Source: Gluconobacter potus (GTDB taxonomy: Bacteria > Pseudomonadota > Alphaproteobacteria > Acetobacterales > Acetobacteraceae). Taken from it: a stretch of DNA of 64,000 nucleotides. This document shows, one piece after another, positions 17,510-26,774 of the stretch. A program made the position numbers and the translations under genes. The notes under the pieces were generated by a model that was not told the DNA's origin, ran no database searches, and worked only from the letters and a program-made list of their open reading frames with translations. The stretch covers positions 186,001 to 250,000 of the forward strand of contig NZ_JABCQF010000004.1 in assembly GCF_015244705.1 (NCBI RefSeq), in the 5' to 3' direction. Every line of letters begins with the position of its first letter. Positions within the stretch are counted from its first letter, which is position 1.

Positions 17510-17540
17510 AGCCGCGTCCCTCGGGACAGCGGCTTTTTTT
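17510..17540 (+). terminator. Rho-independent terminator of rpsU
   Basis: Stem AGCCGC/GCGGCT extended by TCCC/GGGA with small bulges and a 2-nt apex, followed by seven T. It is placed 28 bases after the rpsU stop. Confidence 0.88.
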
Positions 17541-17602
17541 GTACCTGAAATCCGGCCCTCTCCCCTGCCCGTCACATTGAACGGACAGGGGCGTGACGTG
17601 AT

Positions 17603-19720
17603 TTATGGCGCGTCCATCAGCTTGTGGCTGAGATAGATCGCTTCCAGAGCCCGCTCATGCGCAATCTCAGCAGCATTGACCGTACCCGCATGGCCACCTT
17701 CCACATCTTCATAATACAGGAAAGGCAACTTCAGGCTTTCCAGCCGGGCTGCAAACCTGCGCGCATGGATCGGACCCACCCGGTCATCCCGCGTTGACGT
17801 GAAGATGAACGGCTCAGGATAGGACACACCCGCCTTCAGATTCTGCAGGGGCGACATCTTTTCCCAGAAGGCGCGCGGCCCCGGCTCGGAAATGCTGCCA
17901 TATTCCGCAGCCCAGGACGCACCAGCCGCCATCTGCTCGTAATTCATCATGTCCAGCAGCGGGACACCAATGATCGCCGCATTCCAAAGGTCGGGATGCT
18001 GGGTGAACTCCACCCCCGCCAGAAGACCACCATTGGACCGCCCCCGCAGACCCAGATGCTTCGGCGACGTGATATGCTTGGCGATCAGATCGCGAGCCAC
18101 CGCCGCAAAGTCGTCATAGGCTTTCTGCCGTCCTTCCCGCCGTGCAACATCATGCCAGGCCGGGCCGAATTCTCCGCCACCACGGATATTGGCCATGACG
18201 TAAACGCCACCACGGTCAAACCACGTGATCCCCAGATCCGGATGATAGACGGGCAGATATGAAAGCCCGAACCCGCCATAAGCCGTCATCAGGGTCGGAC
18301 GGGCGCCATCCTTCTGCCAGTCCTTGGCATGAACGATGAAGTAGGGAATGGCCGTGCCATCCGTGCTGGTCGCAGACATCTGCTCCACGACCAGACCGGA
18401 CGTATCGAACAGGTCCGGCTGACGATACAGCGGCTGCGCGGTCTGTGACGTCGTATTCAGGCTCCACAGCTGCGGCGGCTGAATGAATCCTTCAAGCTGA
18501 AGATAGGCCTGCGCAAGCTTCGGATCTGACGAGACGATTTCCGCCGCCATATTCTTGGGCAGCGCAATGGAACGCGCGGTCCATGCCCCGCTCGCCTCAT
18601 GGCGGAAAAGCTTCAGGACAGGCTGGACGTTGTCATACACCACAACCACCAGACCATCCCTGGTCACCGCCACAGCGTCCCCCATACCATCCCCAATGGT
18701 CTGACGGGGCGTCGGCGACAGGATCAGCCGGGGTTCAGACGGCTTTGCCGGATCCAGGGCAACAATGCTGTCCGCACGGAATGTCCGTCCGGGCAAGACC
18801 CAGTCCTGAAGCAGATGCAGGACCAGTTGACCATCCAGATAGGAGAGACTGTCGTATTTCTCCGGAAGGGGCAGCCGGCTCAGCTGATGCGTGACAGGAT
18901 TGAAAAGGCTGACTTCCGTGTGAAAGAAATCCCGGTGACGGCTGATAAGGAAAAGCTTCCGCCCCTTCTCATCACGCAGCCTCTCCGGCGAGACATCCAT
19001 GTCCGTGATCTGCCCACGATAGACTTCGACAGCCTGAGCCAGTGACTGACCCCGCCGCAGCAGCCGGACAGAATAGGGATAACCTGACTTGGTCAGCCCC
19101 GCATCGCCCGTTCCCCAGTCCCGCGAAACCAGAAGCGTATCGGCATCCACCCAGGTGACAGTCTGTTTTCCGGACGGCAGAGCGAAACCGTCTTCTACGA
19201 AACTGTCCGTCTGCGTGTCGTATTCCCGGACCACATGCGCATCTTCCCCTGCCTTGGACAGGGACATGAGACAGAAGCGATCCTGCGGCGCAAGACACTC
19301 AAGACCCTCCATGACCCAGTTGGCATGTTCGGTGCGGGCCAGAGCATCAAGATCGAAGCGCGTTTTCCATTCCGGATGACCGGAATTGAAGGACGCGACC
19401 GAAGCGCTACGCCAGATCCCGCGGACATGAACATCGTCCTGCCAGAAGTTCCAGATTTCCCCGCCCTGCTGCGTGGGAACAGCAAGACGGACCGGAGACT
19501 GCTGGGCCGTCAGGATTTTCTGATACAGGGGTTTGTAGCGGGGATCAGATGTAAGGACCGCCTCTGTATGAGCATTTTGTGCCCTCACCCAGTCCAGAGC
19601 CTTCGCGCCATCCGTCTGACTCAGTTCAGCAGGAGACGGGAGAGAGGGCGAACCTGCATAGGCTGCCAGAGGCAGGATGGAGAGAGACAGGCACAGTGCT
19701 CTCGCAAGAACAGGAAACAT
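17603..19720 (-). CDS. Secreted prolyl oligopeptidase, S9A family
   Basis: 705-residue serine peptidase. Residues 1-22 form a signal peptide (cleavage near AYA-GS). A seven-bladed propeller domain covers about 90-420 and an alpha/beta-hydrolase domain the rest. Catalytic residues are the Ser of GRSNGGLL, the Asp of STRDDRV and the His of GGHAG. It follows motA on the minus strand with a 52-base gap containing a 9-bp inverted repeat (CTTTACGAT/ATCGTAAAG). Prolyl oligopeptidases cut short peptides after proline; the signal peptide suggests periplasmic peptide scavenging. Family assignment is firm, cleavage specificity is inferred. Confidence 0.93.
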   Translation of the reverse strand: MFPVLARALCLSLSILPLAAYAGSPSLPSPAELSQTDGAKALDWVRAQNAHTEAVLTSDPRYKPLYQKILTAQQSPVRLAVPTQQGGEIWNFWQDDVHVRGIWRSASVASFNSGHPEWKTRFDLDALARTEHANWVMEGLECLAPQDRFCLMSLSKAGEDAHVVREYDTQTDSFVEDGFALPSGKQTVTWVDADTLLVSRDWGTGDAGLTKSGYPYSVRLLRRGQSLAQAVEVYRGQITDMDVSPERLRDEKGRKLFLISRHRDFFHTEVSLFNPVTHQLSRLPLPEKYDSLSYLDGQLVLHLLQDWVLPGRTFRADSIVALDPAKPSEPRLILSPTPRQTIGDGMGDAVAVTRDGLVVVVYDNVQPVLKLFRHEASGAWTARSIALPKNMAAEIVSSDPKLAQAYLQLEGFIQPPQLWSLNTTSQTAQPLYRQPDLFDTSGLVVEQMSATSTDGTAIPYFIVHAKDWQKDGARPTLMTAYGGFGLSYLPVYHPDLGITWFDRGGVYVMANIRGGGEFGPAWHDVARREGRQKAYDDFAAVARDLIAKHITSPKHLGLRGRSNGGLLAGVEFTQHPDLWNAAIIGVPLLDMMNYEQMAAGASWAAEYGSISEPGPRAFWEKMSPLQNLKAGVSYPEPFIFTSTRDDRVGPIHARRFAARLESLKLPFLYYEDVEGGHAGTVNAAEIAHERALEAIYLSHKLMDAP

Positions 19721-19772
19721 GGAAAGCCTTTACGATACCGACAATATCGACATCGTAAAGACATCCGGCCGA

Positions 19773-20639
19773 TCAGGCCACAGCCGCTGCGCTAACCGCT
19801 TCCTCGACTTCCTGAAAGCTCGGCATCAGGTCTGAAGGGATGCTTTTGCGCCCGATCTCAACGCTGACCTGCGGCGCATTGCCCTGAAGATGTGCAACGA
19901 TGACGGAGCGAACAAGGTCGAGATAGGACGACTCTTCCTCAACCACGCCCCCCAGCCGGCTCGCGATCGGAGCCACAATTCCATAGGCCAGAAGAATACC
20001 CAAAAATGTGCCCACCAGCGCGCCGGCAATCATTTCGCCGAGCACGATCGGCGGCTTGCTGATGGACGCCATGGTCTTGATGACGCCCAGAACCGCCGCC
20101 ACAATGCCCAGCGCAGGCAGCGCATCGGAGACGGACTGAAGCGCATGGGGAAGATGCATTTCCTCGCGCATGTTCTTCTTGAGCTCGTTCCCCATCACTT
20201 CATCCATCTGGTACGGATCGGTGGCATTCATGCCCGCCATGCGCAGATAGTCGCAGATGAACGAACAGACATGGGGATTATCCCGGATTTTCGGAAAGGC
20301 ACCGAAAACCGTACTGCCCTGCGGATCCTCGATATGGGATTCCAGCGCCATGAACCCCTTGGAGGATGCCAGTTTCGCGATATGGAACAGCAGGCTCAGA
20401 AGGTCGACGTAATCCGCCCGGCCGTACTGGGAGCCTTTCATGGCCTTCTTGATCCCGGCGGGAAGATGTTTGACGGCGCCGAGGGAGTTGGCCATCAGGA
20501 AGGTTCCGACCGCGGCTCCCAGAATGGTCAGAAGCTCGAACGGCATTGACGAGACGAGCGGGCCGATAGCACCGCCGGACGCGACGAACGATCCGAAAAC
20601 ACAGCCCAGAACAACGACCAGACCGATAATGATGAACAT
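19773..20639 (-). CDS. motA: Flagellar motor stator protein MotA
   Basis: 288-residue inner-membrane stator subunit that conducts ions with MotB and pushes the rotor. Family features are present: MFIIIGLVVVLGCVFGSFVASGG as helix 1, a long cytoplasmic loop, and the C-terminal helix pair containing LPALGIVAAVLGVIKTM and GEMIAGALVGTFLGILLAYG. It lies downstream of motB, 26 bases apart, the reverse of the usual motA-motB order. No other flagellar gene is in the window. Confidence 0.95.
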   Translation of the reverse strand: MFIIIGLVVVLGCVFGSFVASGGAIGPLVSSMPFELLTILGAAVGTFLMANSLGAVKHLPAGIKKAMKGSQYGRADYVDLLSLLFHIAKLASSKGFMALESHIEDPQGSTVFGAFPKIRDNPHVCSFICDYLRMAGMNATDPYQMDEVMGNELKKNMREEMHLPHALQSVSDALPALGIVAAVLGVIKTMASISKPPIVLGEMIAGALVGTFLGILLAYGIVAPIASRLGGVVEEESSYLDLVRSVIVAHLQGNAPQVSVEIGRKSIPSDLMPSFQEVEEAVSAAAVA

Positions 20640-20665
20640 CCGAAAATTTCCTGACTGACTTGAAT

Positions 20666-21601
20666 TTATTGAGAAATATCGGGCGACAGCACCAGGACGA
20701 TGCGACGGTTCCGGGGATTGAGAGGCTGGGTGGGGTCAAAAAGATTGCGGTCGGCATATCCGCTGACGGATTTCAGCCGCCGGTCCGGAAAGCCGCTCTG
20801 GACAACGAGATCCCGCACCGCGACCGCACGCGCGCTCGACAGGCTCCAGTTGCTCAGCTGCCCGGGGCGATAGGGAGCGGCATCGGTGTATCCGGCGATG
20901 GACAGCTTGCCGTGGAGCTTCTCAAGATACGGCACAATGGCCTTGATCAGCTGAACGGCATGAGGATTAGGCGAAGACTGCCCCATGGCAAACATCGGCT
21001 GGTGATCGGAATCCGCGATCTGGACATGCAGCCCGTCATCACCGACCGTGACCGAGACCTGGGAACGGACATCCGCCAGTTCAGGCGTATTGCTGATGAG
21101 CGCCTGGATCTTCTGGGCCGCCTCAGCCCTGGCCTCCTGTTCCGCTTTCTGGGCAGAAGGCGTAACGGGGGGTTCGCCGGGCTGGATCTGGCTGTCATGC
21201 AAAACGACGATCTGCGCCGTATGCACGCCCGGCGGGGTCTGGTCCTTCCCCTGCCGGGAGCCTGCTGCACCCTGGGGCGCCTTGCCGTACTGGTCTTTTC
21301 CCGGCTTCAGGGCAACTGCCTTCGTCTCCAGAGACACCGGCTCCGGTGCCGCGGGCAGAACATTCTCCACCGGCGGCGGCATATCCTTCCAGACCGCCAT
21401 CGGATTGAAGAAATTGGCGATACCCTTGCGCTGCTCTTCCGTCGTGGCATTGATGAGCCACATGACAAGGAAGAACGCCATCATGGCCGTTACGAAATCG
21501 GCGTAGGCAATTTTCCACGCCCCGCCATGATGACCGCCTTCGACCACATCAAAGCGCTTGATGATGATCTTTCGAGCTTCTTTGCCGTTCTGGTTGGACA
21601 T
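20666..21601 (-). CDS. motB: Flagellar motor stator protein MotB
   Basis: 311-residue stator subunit anchored to peptidoglycan. The single helix AYADFVTAMMAFFLVMWL carries the ion-binding Asp35. A Pro/Gln-rich periplasmic linker follows, then an OmpA-like peptidoglycan-binding domain (IAGYTDAAPYRPGQLSNWSLS, then AVRDLVVQSGF). The ATG at 21601 has AGGAGG upstream; the longer frame to 21742 has no support. It precedes motA in the transcript. Confidence 0.95.
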   Translation of the reverse strand: MSNQNGKEARKIIIKRFDVVEGGHHGGAWKIAYADFVTAMMAFFLVMWLINATTEEQRKGIANFFNPMAVWKDMPPPVENVLPAAPEPVSLETKAVALKPGKDQYGKAPQGAAGSRQGKDQTPPGVHTAQIVVLHDSQIQPGEPPVTPSAQKAEQEARAEAAQKIQALISNTPELADVRSQVSVTVGDDGLHVQIADSDHQPMFAMGQSSPNPHAVQLIKAIVPYLEKLHGKLSIAGYTDAAPYRPGQLSNWSLSSARAVAVRDLVVQSGFPDRRLKSVSGYADRNLFDPTQPLNPRNRRIVLVLSPDISQ

Positions 21602-21651
21602 CCCGCCTCCTGAGTGTCCCCAGTATGACGGGCGAGTTCTTAAGGAGAGGT

Positions 21652-23145
21652 TTAAGAACGCTCGGGAAGCTGCACACCGGTCGTGAAACCTGGCGGGCTT
21701 ACGGTGTAGCAGCGGATGGGTTGAGCGCGGACTTCCCGGCACAGGGTTGCGGATTTTTCGGGAACCGCGCCGTGCCGCTGTTCCTCGACCATGACGGCTT
21801 TTGCGCTTTCCGCTGCGGGAAGACGGAAAAGATGCCAGCGCGGGTCCGTGCCGATTACGGGCAGGATATCCTGCGTGAATGCCAGTCTTGAGGCGAGAGC
21901 GTAATCCTCGGCGGCGAGCGCGGTTGCGCCTTCGGCTTTGGCCTTCAGGGCGAGCTGTCGAGAAAATGTTTCCCAGCCGCCGGTCAGGCGCAGCACCGGA
22001 TCACGATGCGGCACAAGGTGCAGCGGCGAAAAAACAGCCTGAATGCAGACAATGAGGGTCAGGGCCAGCCCGCTGATGACGGGCCAGCGGATGCGCCAGC
22101 CTGTTTCAAGAGCGGCAAGTGCAAAGACCGGATAGATCACGGCCGGCCAGTTTGGTTGGACCCTGTCCCCGAAGGCATGTGTGACGAACACGGCCATTGG
22201 AACAAGAGCCAGCCAGGCCAGAAGGCGGTTGCGCTTGAGACACGCCCAGAGCCCGACCACGAACAGAACGAAAATGAGCGGCGTGGCGAGACCGATCTGC
22301 CCCCCGATCAGTTCGCCCATGAACTGGACGGCACGGGCCGGATGCCAGTCTCCTGCCCTGCCTCCCTGTCTGAGGAAGCTGGCCCAGTGGTGATGCGCAT
22401 TCCACAGGATGACGGGCGACATCGCCACGAACAGGGCCGGAATGGCCAGCCAGGGACCAGGCTGACGGCGCAGGCGTCCCGTCGTGAGGACAGCGCCACC
22501 CAGCCCGGCACCGATCAGGACGGCAGTGTATTTTGAATCAAAAGCCAGCCCTAGAAGCACAGCCGAACCGATCCACCACGGAAGAGCGGTGCCCGGTTTC
22601 TGCTCCGGATCGATAGCGCGGCTGAGCGTGTAGAGAAACAGCGTGATGAAGAACAGCAGCGGGGTGTCTGGCGTCATGGTCGCAGCGCCCAGACCCAGCA
22701 TGAGCGTGGCATTGAGCAGCAGCGCTGCCTTAAGGCCGGAGGCCGGCCATGGGCAGGACGGCAGCAAACGACGGGCCGCGTGATAAAGCGCCCAGCTCCC
22801 GGGCAGAACGGAGAGCGGCCCCAGCAGACGGACACCCAGCGGTGTCTCCCCGGCGATCCATGTCCCGACACGTATCCAGAGGGCAACCATGAAGGGGTGA
22901 TCCAGATACCCCGGCTGAAGATTGCGGGACCAGACCCAGTAATAGGCCTCGTCGGGCGTCAGCGGGACATTGGCCGCCAGACACAGCCGGATGATAGTCA
23001 GGACGGCAAGAAGCGCCCAGAACAGCCGGATTTGGCGAGGCGTATCACTCAAGGGGTCAGCGCCAGACGAGCGTGGAAGAGACCGCGTAGTTCCAGACAA
23101 CGCCGACGACGGCTCCGGCAGCGGAGGAACGGTCCCAGTGGCCAT
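21652..23145 (-). CDS. Glycosyltransferase family 39 (ArnT/PMT-like) membrane protein
   Basis: Polytopic GT-C transferase using a polyprenyl-phosphate sugar donor. The first periplasmic loop has PLTPDEAYYWVWSR, the DEAYYW form of the catalytic acidic motif, followed by about ten hydrophobic helices. The frame opens at ATG 23145, which would overlap the upstream glycosyltransferase by 89 bases. A TTG at 23050-23052, just after that gene's stop, is an alternative start giving 466 residues and fitting the first helix better. Pairing with a polyprenyl-phosphate sugar synthase suggests modification of lipid A or another envelope glycan; the sugar is unknown. Confidence 0.82.
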   Translation of the reverse strand: MATGTVPPLPEPSSALSGTTRSLPRSSGADPLSDTPRQIRLFWALLAVLTIIRLCLAANVPLTPDEAYYWVWSRNLQPGYLDHPFMVALWIRVGTWIAGETPLGVRLLGPLSVLPGSWALYHAARRLLPSCPWPASGLKAALLLNATLMLGLGAATMTPDTPLLFFITLFLYTLSRAIDPEQKPGTALPWWIGSAVLLGLAFDSKYTAVLIGAGLGGAVLTTGRLRRQPGPWLAIPALFVAMSPVILWNAHHHWASFLRQGGRAGDWHPARAVQFMGELIGGQIGLATPLIFVLFVVGLWACLKRNRLLAWLALVPMAVFVTHAFGDRVQPNWPAVIYPVFALAALETGWRIRWPVISGLALTLIVCIQAVFSPLHLVPHRDPVLRLTGGWETFSRQLALKAKAEGATALAAEDYALASRLAFTQDILPVIGTDPRWHLFRLPAAESAKAVMVEEQRHGAVPEKSATLCREVRAQPIRCYTVSPPGFTTGVQLPERS

Positions 23146-24163
23146 GGCCGGCGCTGTCCAGCATCATGCGGGCAATACCGATATTGGCGATCGCACCCAG
23201 CGAGCAGACGGCAATGAAAATAACCAGCCCGCGCCAGAGCTTCACCCCTTTCAGACGACGGTCATGATAGGTGAAGCGGTTGTTGAGCATGAAGTTCGTC
23301 AGGATGGCGACGGCGGTGCCGGCCAGCTGGGCCCAGGAAAAACCCAGACCGCAGGCGCCTGCCAGATTCAGAACGGCCACATTCACGGCCACGCCAATCA
23401 GCCCGACCAGCGCAAAAGCCATGAAGCGCGTCGGCAGCCAGCCGCGGGTCAGCTTGTCGAGCAGCATGGTCGCGAACTGGATCAGGACAACGATATCGAG
23501 CTTGCTCTCGCCGGCCAGTCGCGGACGGAAGACGAAGGGCACCTCGACGATGCGCACGGTCCTGGGTGCGGACATCACCAGATCGAGCAGGATCTTGAAG
23601 CCTGTTCCCGACAGTCGGGGCAGCAATGTGTCAAAGAGATCCCGGCGCATGGCGAAAAAGCCGCTCATCGGATCACTGAGAGGGTGCGGCATGATGGCCT
23701 GCGCGGCCCGGATGCCCGCATCCGAGAGCATGTGCCGCCAGTGCCCTGCCAGTCCGGCGCTGTCTCCGCCTTCGACATGTCGACTCGCCACGACGATATC
23801 CGCGCCCGACTGCAGCTCGGCCAGCATGGTGCGCAGGACGGATTCATCGTGCTGCAGATCGCCGTCCATGACCGCGACCCAGGGAGCACTTGATGAGAGA
23901 ATTCCCTCGATCACGGCGGATGACAGGCCACGACGCCCGACCCGGCACAGCACCCGAACCCGCGGGTCAAGACGTGCAATCCGGGAAACCTCGCCCGCCG
24001 TGCCGTCCGGAGAACTGTCATCGACGAAGATGACTTCCCATTTCCGGCCTTCGAGCGCGCTGTCCAGTGCGGCGACCATGGGCGCCACATTGGCGACCTC
24101 GTTGTAACACGGGACGATGACGCTCAGTTCGGCCGGAAGAGGCAGCAGCCGCGAGGCGGTCAT
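23057..24163 (-). CDS. Polyprenyl-phosphate glycosyltransferase with GtrA domain
   Basis: 368-residue fusion. Residues 1-235 are a GT2 domain like dolichol-phosphate mannosyltransferase (LSVIVPCYNEVANV, VIFVDDSSPDGT, DGDLQHDE). Residues about 245-368 are a four-helix GtrA-like membrane domain (FMAFALVGLIGVAVNVAVLNL, NFMLNNRFTYHDR). It would charge undecaprenyl phosphate with a sugar and help flip it. The GT39 gene follows, giving a two-step donor-and-transfer module. It lies 11 bases after the lrp-type gene on the same strand. Confidence 0.88.
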   Translation of the reverse strand: MTASRLLPLPAELSVIVPCYNEVANVAPMVAALDSALEGRKWEVIFVDDSSPDGTAGEVSRIARLDPRVRVLCRVGRRGLSSAVIEGILSSSAPWVAVMDGDLQHDESVLRTMLAELQSGADIVVASRHVEGGDSAGLAGHWRHMLSDAGIRAAQAIMPHPLSDPMSGFFAMRRDLFDTLLPRLSGTGFKILLDLVMSAPRTVRIVEVPFVFRPRLAGESKLDIVVLIQFATMLLDKLTRGWLPTRFMAFALVGLIGVAVNVAVLNLAGACGLGFSWAQLAGTAVAILTNFMLNNRFTYHDRRLKGVKLWRGLVIFIAVCSLGAIANIGIARMMLDSAGHGHWDRSSAAGAVVGVVWNYAVSSTLVWR

Positions 24164-24174
24164 GGGGTCAGCCG

Positions 24175-24657
24175 TCAGATCGGCACGCCGGCGAGATCAC
24201 GGCTTGTATGGATGGTCTGGAGGGTCTGGACGCGGACGACATGTGGGCTGTCGGTCAGCAGGCGCGTCAGGGCGTTCTGGTGGGCGGCGTCGCGGGCGAC
24301 AAGGCGCACGAGGAAATCGCCGCCGCCACGGATCATGTGGCATTCCCGCGTTTCGGGCCAGGCGCCGACCTGTGCTTCAAAGGCTTCCAGCACACTGCCT
24401 TTCTGGCTCTCGAGGCCAATCAGGGCATAGAAATTCAGGGACCAGCCCAGCAGGGCCGCATCCACTTCCGCGTGGTAGCCCTTGATGATCCCCAGTTCCT
24501 CGAGCCGCCGGACACGTCGCAGGCAGGGTGGCGCGGAAATGCCGGTCCGACGGGCGAGTTCCACGTTGGTCATGCGTCCATCGGCCTGGAGTTCGGCAAT
24601 GATCTGCCGGTCGATGGCGTCCAGTTCAATCGGTGCGGGGTACGGCGGTACGTTCAT
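24175..24657 (-). CDS. Lrp/AsnC-family transcriptional regulator
   Basis: 160-residue regulator. An N-terminal helix-turn-helix (LDAIDRQIIAELQADGRMTNVELARRTGIS) is followed by a ligand-binding RAM domain (FYALIGLESQKGSVLEAFE and GGGDFLVRLVARD). It diverges from trxB with a 98-base gap and could act on that promoter or its own. The ligand is probably an amino acid but not identifiable from sequence. Confidence 0.92.
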   Translation of the reverse strand: MNVPPYPAPIELDAIDRQIIAELQADGRMTNVELARRTGISAPPCLRRVRRLEELGIIKGYHAEVDAALLGWSLNFYALIGLESQKGSVLEAFEAQVGAWPETRECHMIRGGGDFLVRLVARDAAHQNALTRLLTDSPHVVRVQTLQTIHTSRDLAGVPI

Positions 24658-24755
24658 TTCACTCTGACGTATATGGCAGGCGACATGATCCGCAAAGATG
24701 GCAGATGCATCGGAAGTCTTTATATGGGGGACCAGATACCCATTGAGGACCCATC

Positions 24756-25730
24756 ATGCCTGAAATCCATCATACGGATCTGCTGGTCGTTGGCGCCGGC
24801 CCTGCTGGTTACACCGCCGCGATCTACGCGGCCCGCGCGAGCCTCAAGCCGATTCTCGTCACCGGGATGCAGCCCGGCGGCCAGCTCACCATCACGACGG
24901 ATGTTGAAAACTATCCCGGCTTTGCGACTCCTGTGCAGGGTCCCTGGCTGATGGAGCAGATGCGCGCGCAGGCCGAGCACGTCGGGACGCAGCTGGTTTA
25001 TGACCTGATCGTACAGGCCGATCTGAAGAACGGTCCGGGACCAGACGGATATTTCCGGCTGGTCGGAGACTCGGGAGACGAGTTCCGGGCACGCACGGTT
25101 GTGATCGCCACGGGGGCCCAGGCCAAATGGCTCGGTCTCGAATCGGAAAAGCGTCTTCAGCGCGGCGGTGTTTCGGCCTGTGCGACCTGTGACGGCTTTT
25201 TCTATCGCGGCAAGACGGTCGCTGTGATCGGCGGCGGCAATACGGCGGTCGAGGAAGCGCTGTACCTGACGCATCACGCGGACAAGGTGCATCTGATCCA
25301 TCGCCGCGACAGCCTGCGGGCCGAGCGCATCCTGCAGGAGCGCCTGTTCTCCAATCCGAAGGTCGAAGTTCACTGGAACCAGGCTGTCGAGGAAATCCTG
25401 GGGACGGGTGAGCCGGAAGTCGTCTGCGGCGTGGCCCTGAAGGACACGCAGACGGGCGCCCTCTCCAAGCTGGACGTGGACGGTGTGTTCGTGGCCATTG
25501 GTCATACGCCCAATGCCGGTCCGTTCCGGCATGAAGTGGCCTGTGATAGCGACGGGTATATCCTGACGGAAAGCGACGGCACGGGAACGTCCGTCAAAGG
25601 CGTGTTCGCAGCCGGTGACATCCAGGACCGGATTTTCCGGCAGGCCGTGACGGCAGCCGGAACAGGCTGCATGGCGGCGCTGGAGGCGGAACGATATCTT
25701 TCTGGCATACCTGCCATGACAAAAACTTGA
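24756..25730 (+). CDS. trxB: Thioredoxin reductase
   Basis: 324-residue FAD/NADPH enzyme that reduces thioredoxin. FAD site GAGPAGYTAAIYAARA (13-28), redox pair Cys142-Cys145 in ACATCDGFF, NADPH site GGGNTAVEEAL, and C-terminal FAD motif GVFAAGDIQD are all intact. TTGAGG lies at the ribosome-binding position. It sits between a divergent lrp-type gene and a co-directional lysR-type gene. Confidence 0.97.
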   Translation: MPEIHHTDLLVVGAGPAGYTAAIYAARASLKPILVTGMQPGGQLTITTDVENYPGFATPVQGPWLMEQMRAQAEHVGTQLVYDLIVQADLKNGPGPDGYFRLVGDSGDEFRARTVVIATGAQAKWLGLESEKRLQRGGVSACATCDGFFYRGKTVAVIGGGNTAVEEALYLTHHADKVHLIHRRDSLRAERILQERLFSNPKVEVHWNQAVEEILGTGEPEVVCGVALKDTQTGALSKLDVDGVFVAIGHTPNAGPFRHEVACDSDGYILTESDGTGTSVKGVFAAGDIQDRIFRQAVTAAGTGCMAALEAERYLSGIPAMTKT

Positions 25731-25848
25731 CCCTCGCCTGCGCTTCAGACAGTTTCGTCCATTCAACGACATATCTTGACGGATAACGCCGGGACGTATG
25801 GGCAAGAAGGACGAAGACCGTCGCATCGGCGAACGGGGAGAAAACCAG

Positions 25849-26748
25849 ATGGACTGGGACAAGCTGCGGATTTTTCACGCCGTGGCGGAAGCCGGGTCCT
25901 TCACCCATGCCGGTGACCGGCTGGGGCTGAGTCAGTCGGCAGTATCGCGCCAGATTTCCGCGCTTGAAGATGTCCTGCGCGTGCCGCTGTTCCATCGGCA
26001 TGCGCGTGGACTGATCCTGACGGAACAGGGCGATGTCCTGAACCGTACGGTGCGGGAAGTCTTCTCGAAACTGGCCCTCACCCAGGCGTTTCTGAGCGAA
26101 AGCAAGGAACGGGCGGCCGGCAAGATCAAGATCACCACGACGACCGGCTTTGGTCTGTCCTGGCTTTCTCCGCGTCTGAACCGGTTTCTGGAACTGCATC
26201 CCGATATCGAAGTCACGCTTCTGCTCGAGGATGCGGATCTGGATCTGGGAATGCGGGAGGCCGATGTTGCGATCAGGCTCCATCCGCCGACACAGCCGGA
26301 TCTGGTCCAGCGTCATCTCGCGAACTTTCCCATGCCGATCTATGCCAGCGCCGAGTATCTTGAGCGCAACGGCACGCCGCATTCTCTGGAAGACCTCGCC
26401 AATCACCAGATCATAAGCTTTGCGGGCTGGCATCTGCCGCTCCCCAACGTGAACTGGCTGCTGGATCTGCTGCGGCAGGAAGGCGTTGCGCGTCAGGGAA
26501 GCCGACGGCTGGCAATCAACAATATTTCTGCCGTTGCAAATGCCATTGCGGCCGGAACCGGGATCGGCTCCCTGCCCCTTTATGCCGCAACCGGTTATCC
26601 CGGCCTTGTCAGGATCCTGCCGAACCAGCAGGTCCCACTGGTGGAAGCCTATTTCGTCTATCCGGAAGAACTACGGACGTCCAAGCGGATCGCGGTGTTC
26701 CGGGATTTCCTTCTTGCAGAAATCAGCAACCTCAAGGGATACGACTAG
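25849..26748 (+). CDS. LysR-family transcriptional regulator
   Basis: 299-residue regulator. The winged helix MDWDKLRIFHAVAEAGSFTHAG...SQSAVSRQISALE is at the N-terminus, followed by the periplasmic-binding-like effector domain. The ATG at 25849 has GGGGAG upstream and gives the canonical LysR start; the frame also opens at 25798. It lies 118 bases after trxB on the same strand, a neighbourhood also seen in other alphaproteobacteria. Target genes are not evident. Confidence 0.92.
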   Translation: MDWDKLRIFHAVAEAGSFTHAGDRLGLSQSAVSRQISALEDVLRVPLFHRHARGLILTEQGDVLNRTVREVFSKLALTQAFLSESKERAAGKIKITTTTGFGLSWLSPRLNRFLELHPDIEVTLLLEDADLDLGMREADVAIRLHPPTQPDLVQRHLANFPMPIYASAEYLERNGTPHSLEDLANHQIISFAGWHLPLPNVNWLLDLLRQEGVARQGSRRLAINNISAVANAIAAGTGIGSLPLYAATGYPGLVRILPNQQVPLVEAYFVYPEELRTSKRIAVFRDFLLAEISNLKGYD

Positions 26749-26774
26749 GACGAAACCGAGACTGATCCGTCCCC

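Noticed and set aside
19729-19761. 9-bp inverted repeat between motA and the prolyl oligopeptidase
   Set aside because: A 15-base loop and no T-run; it could be an operator or chance, and nothing ties it to a known site.
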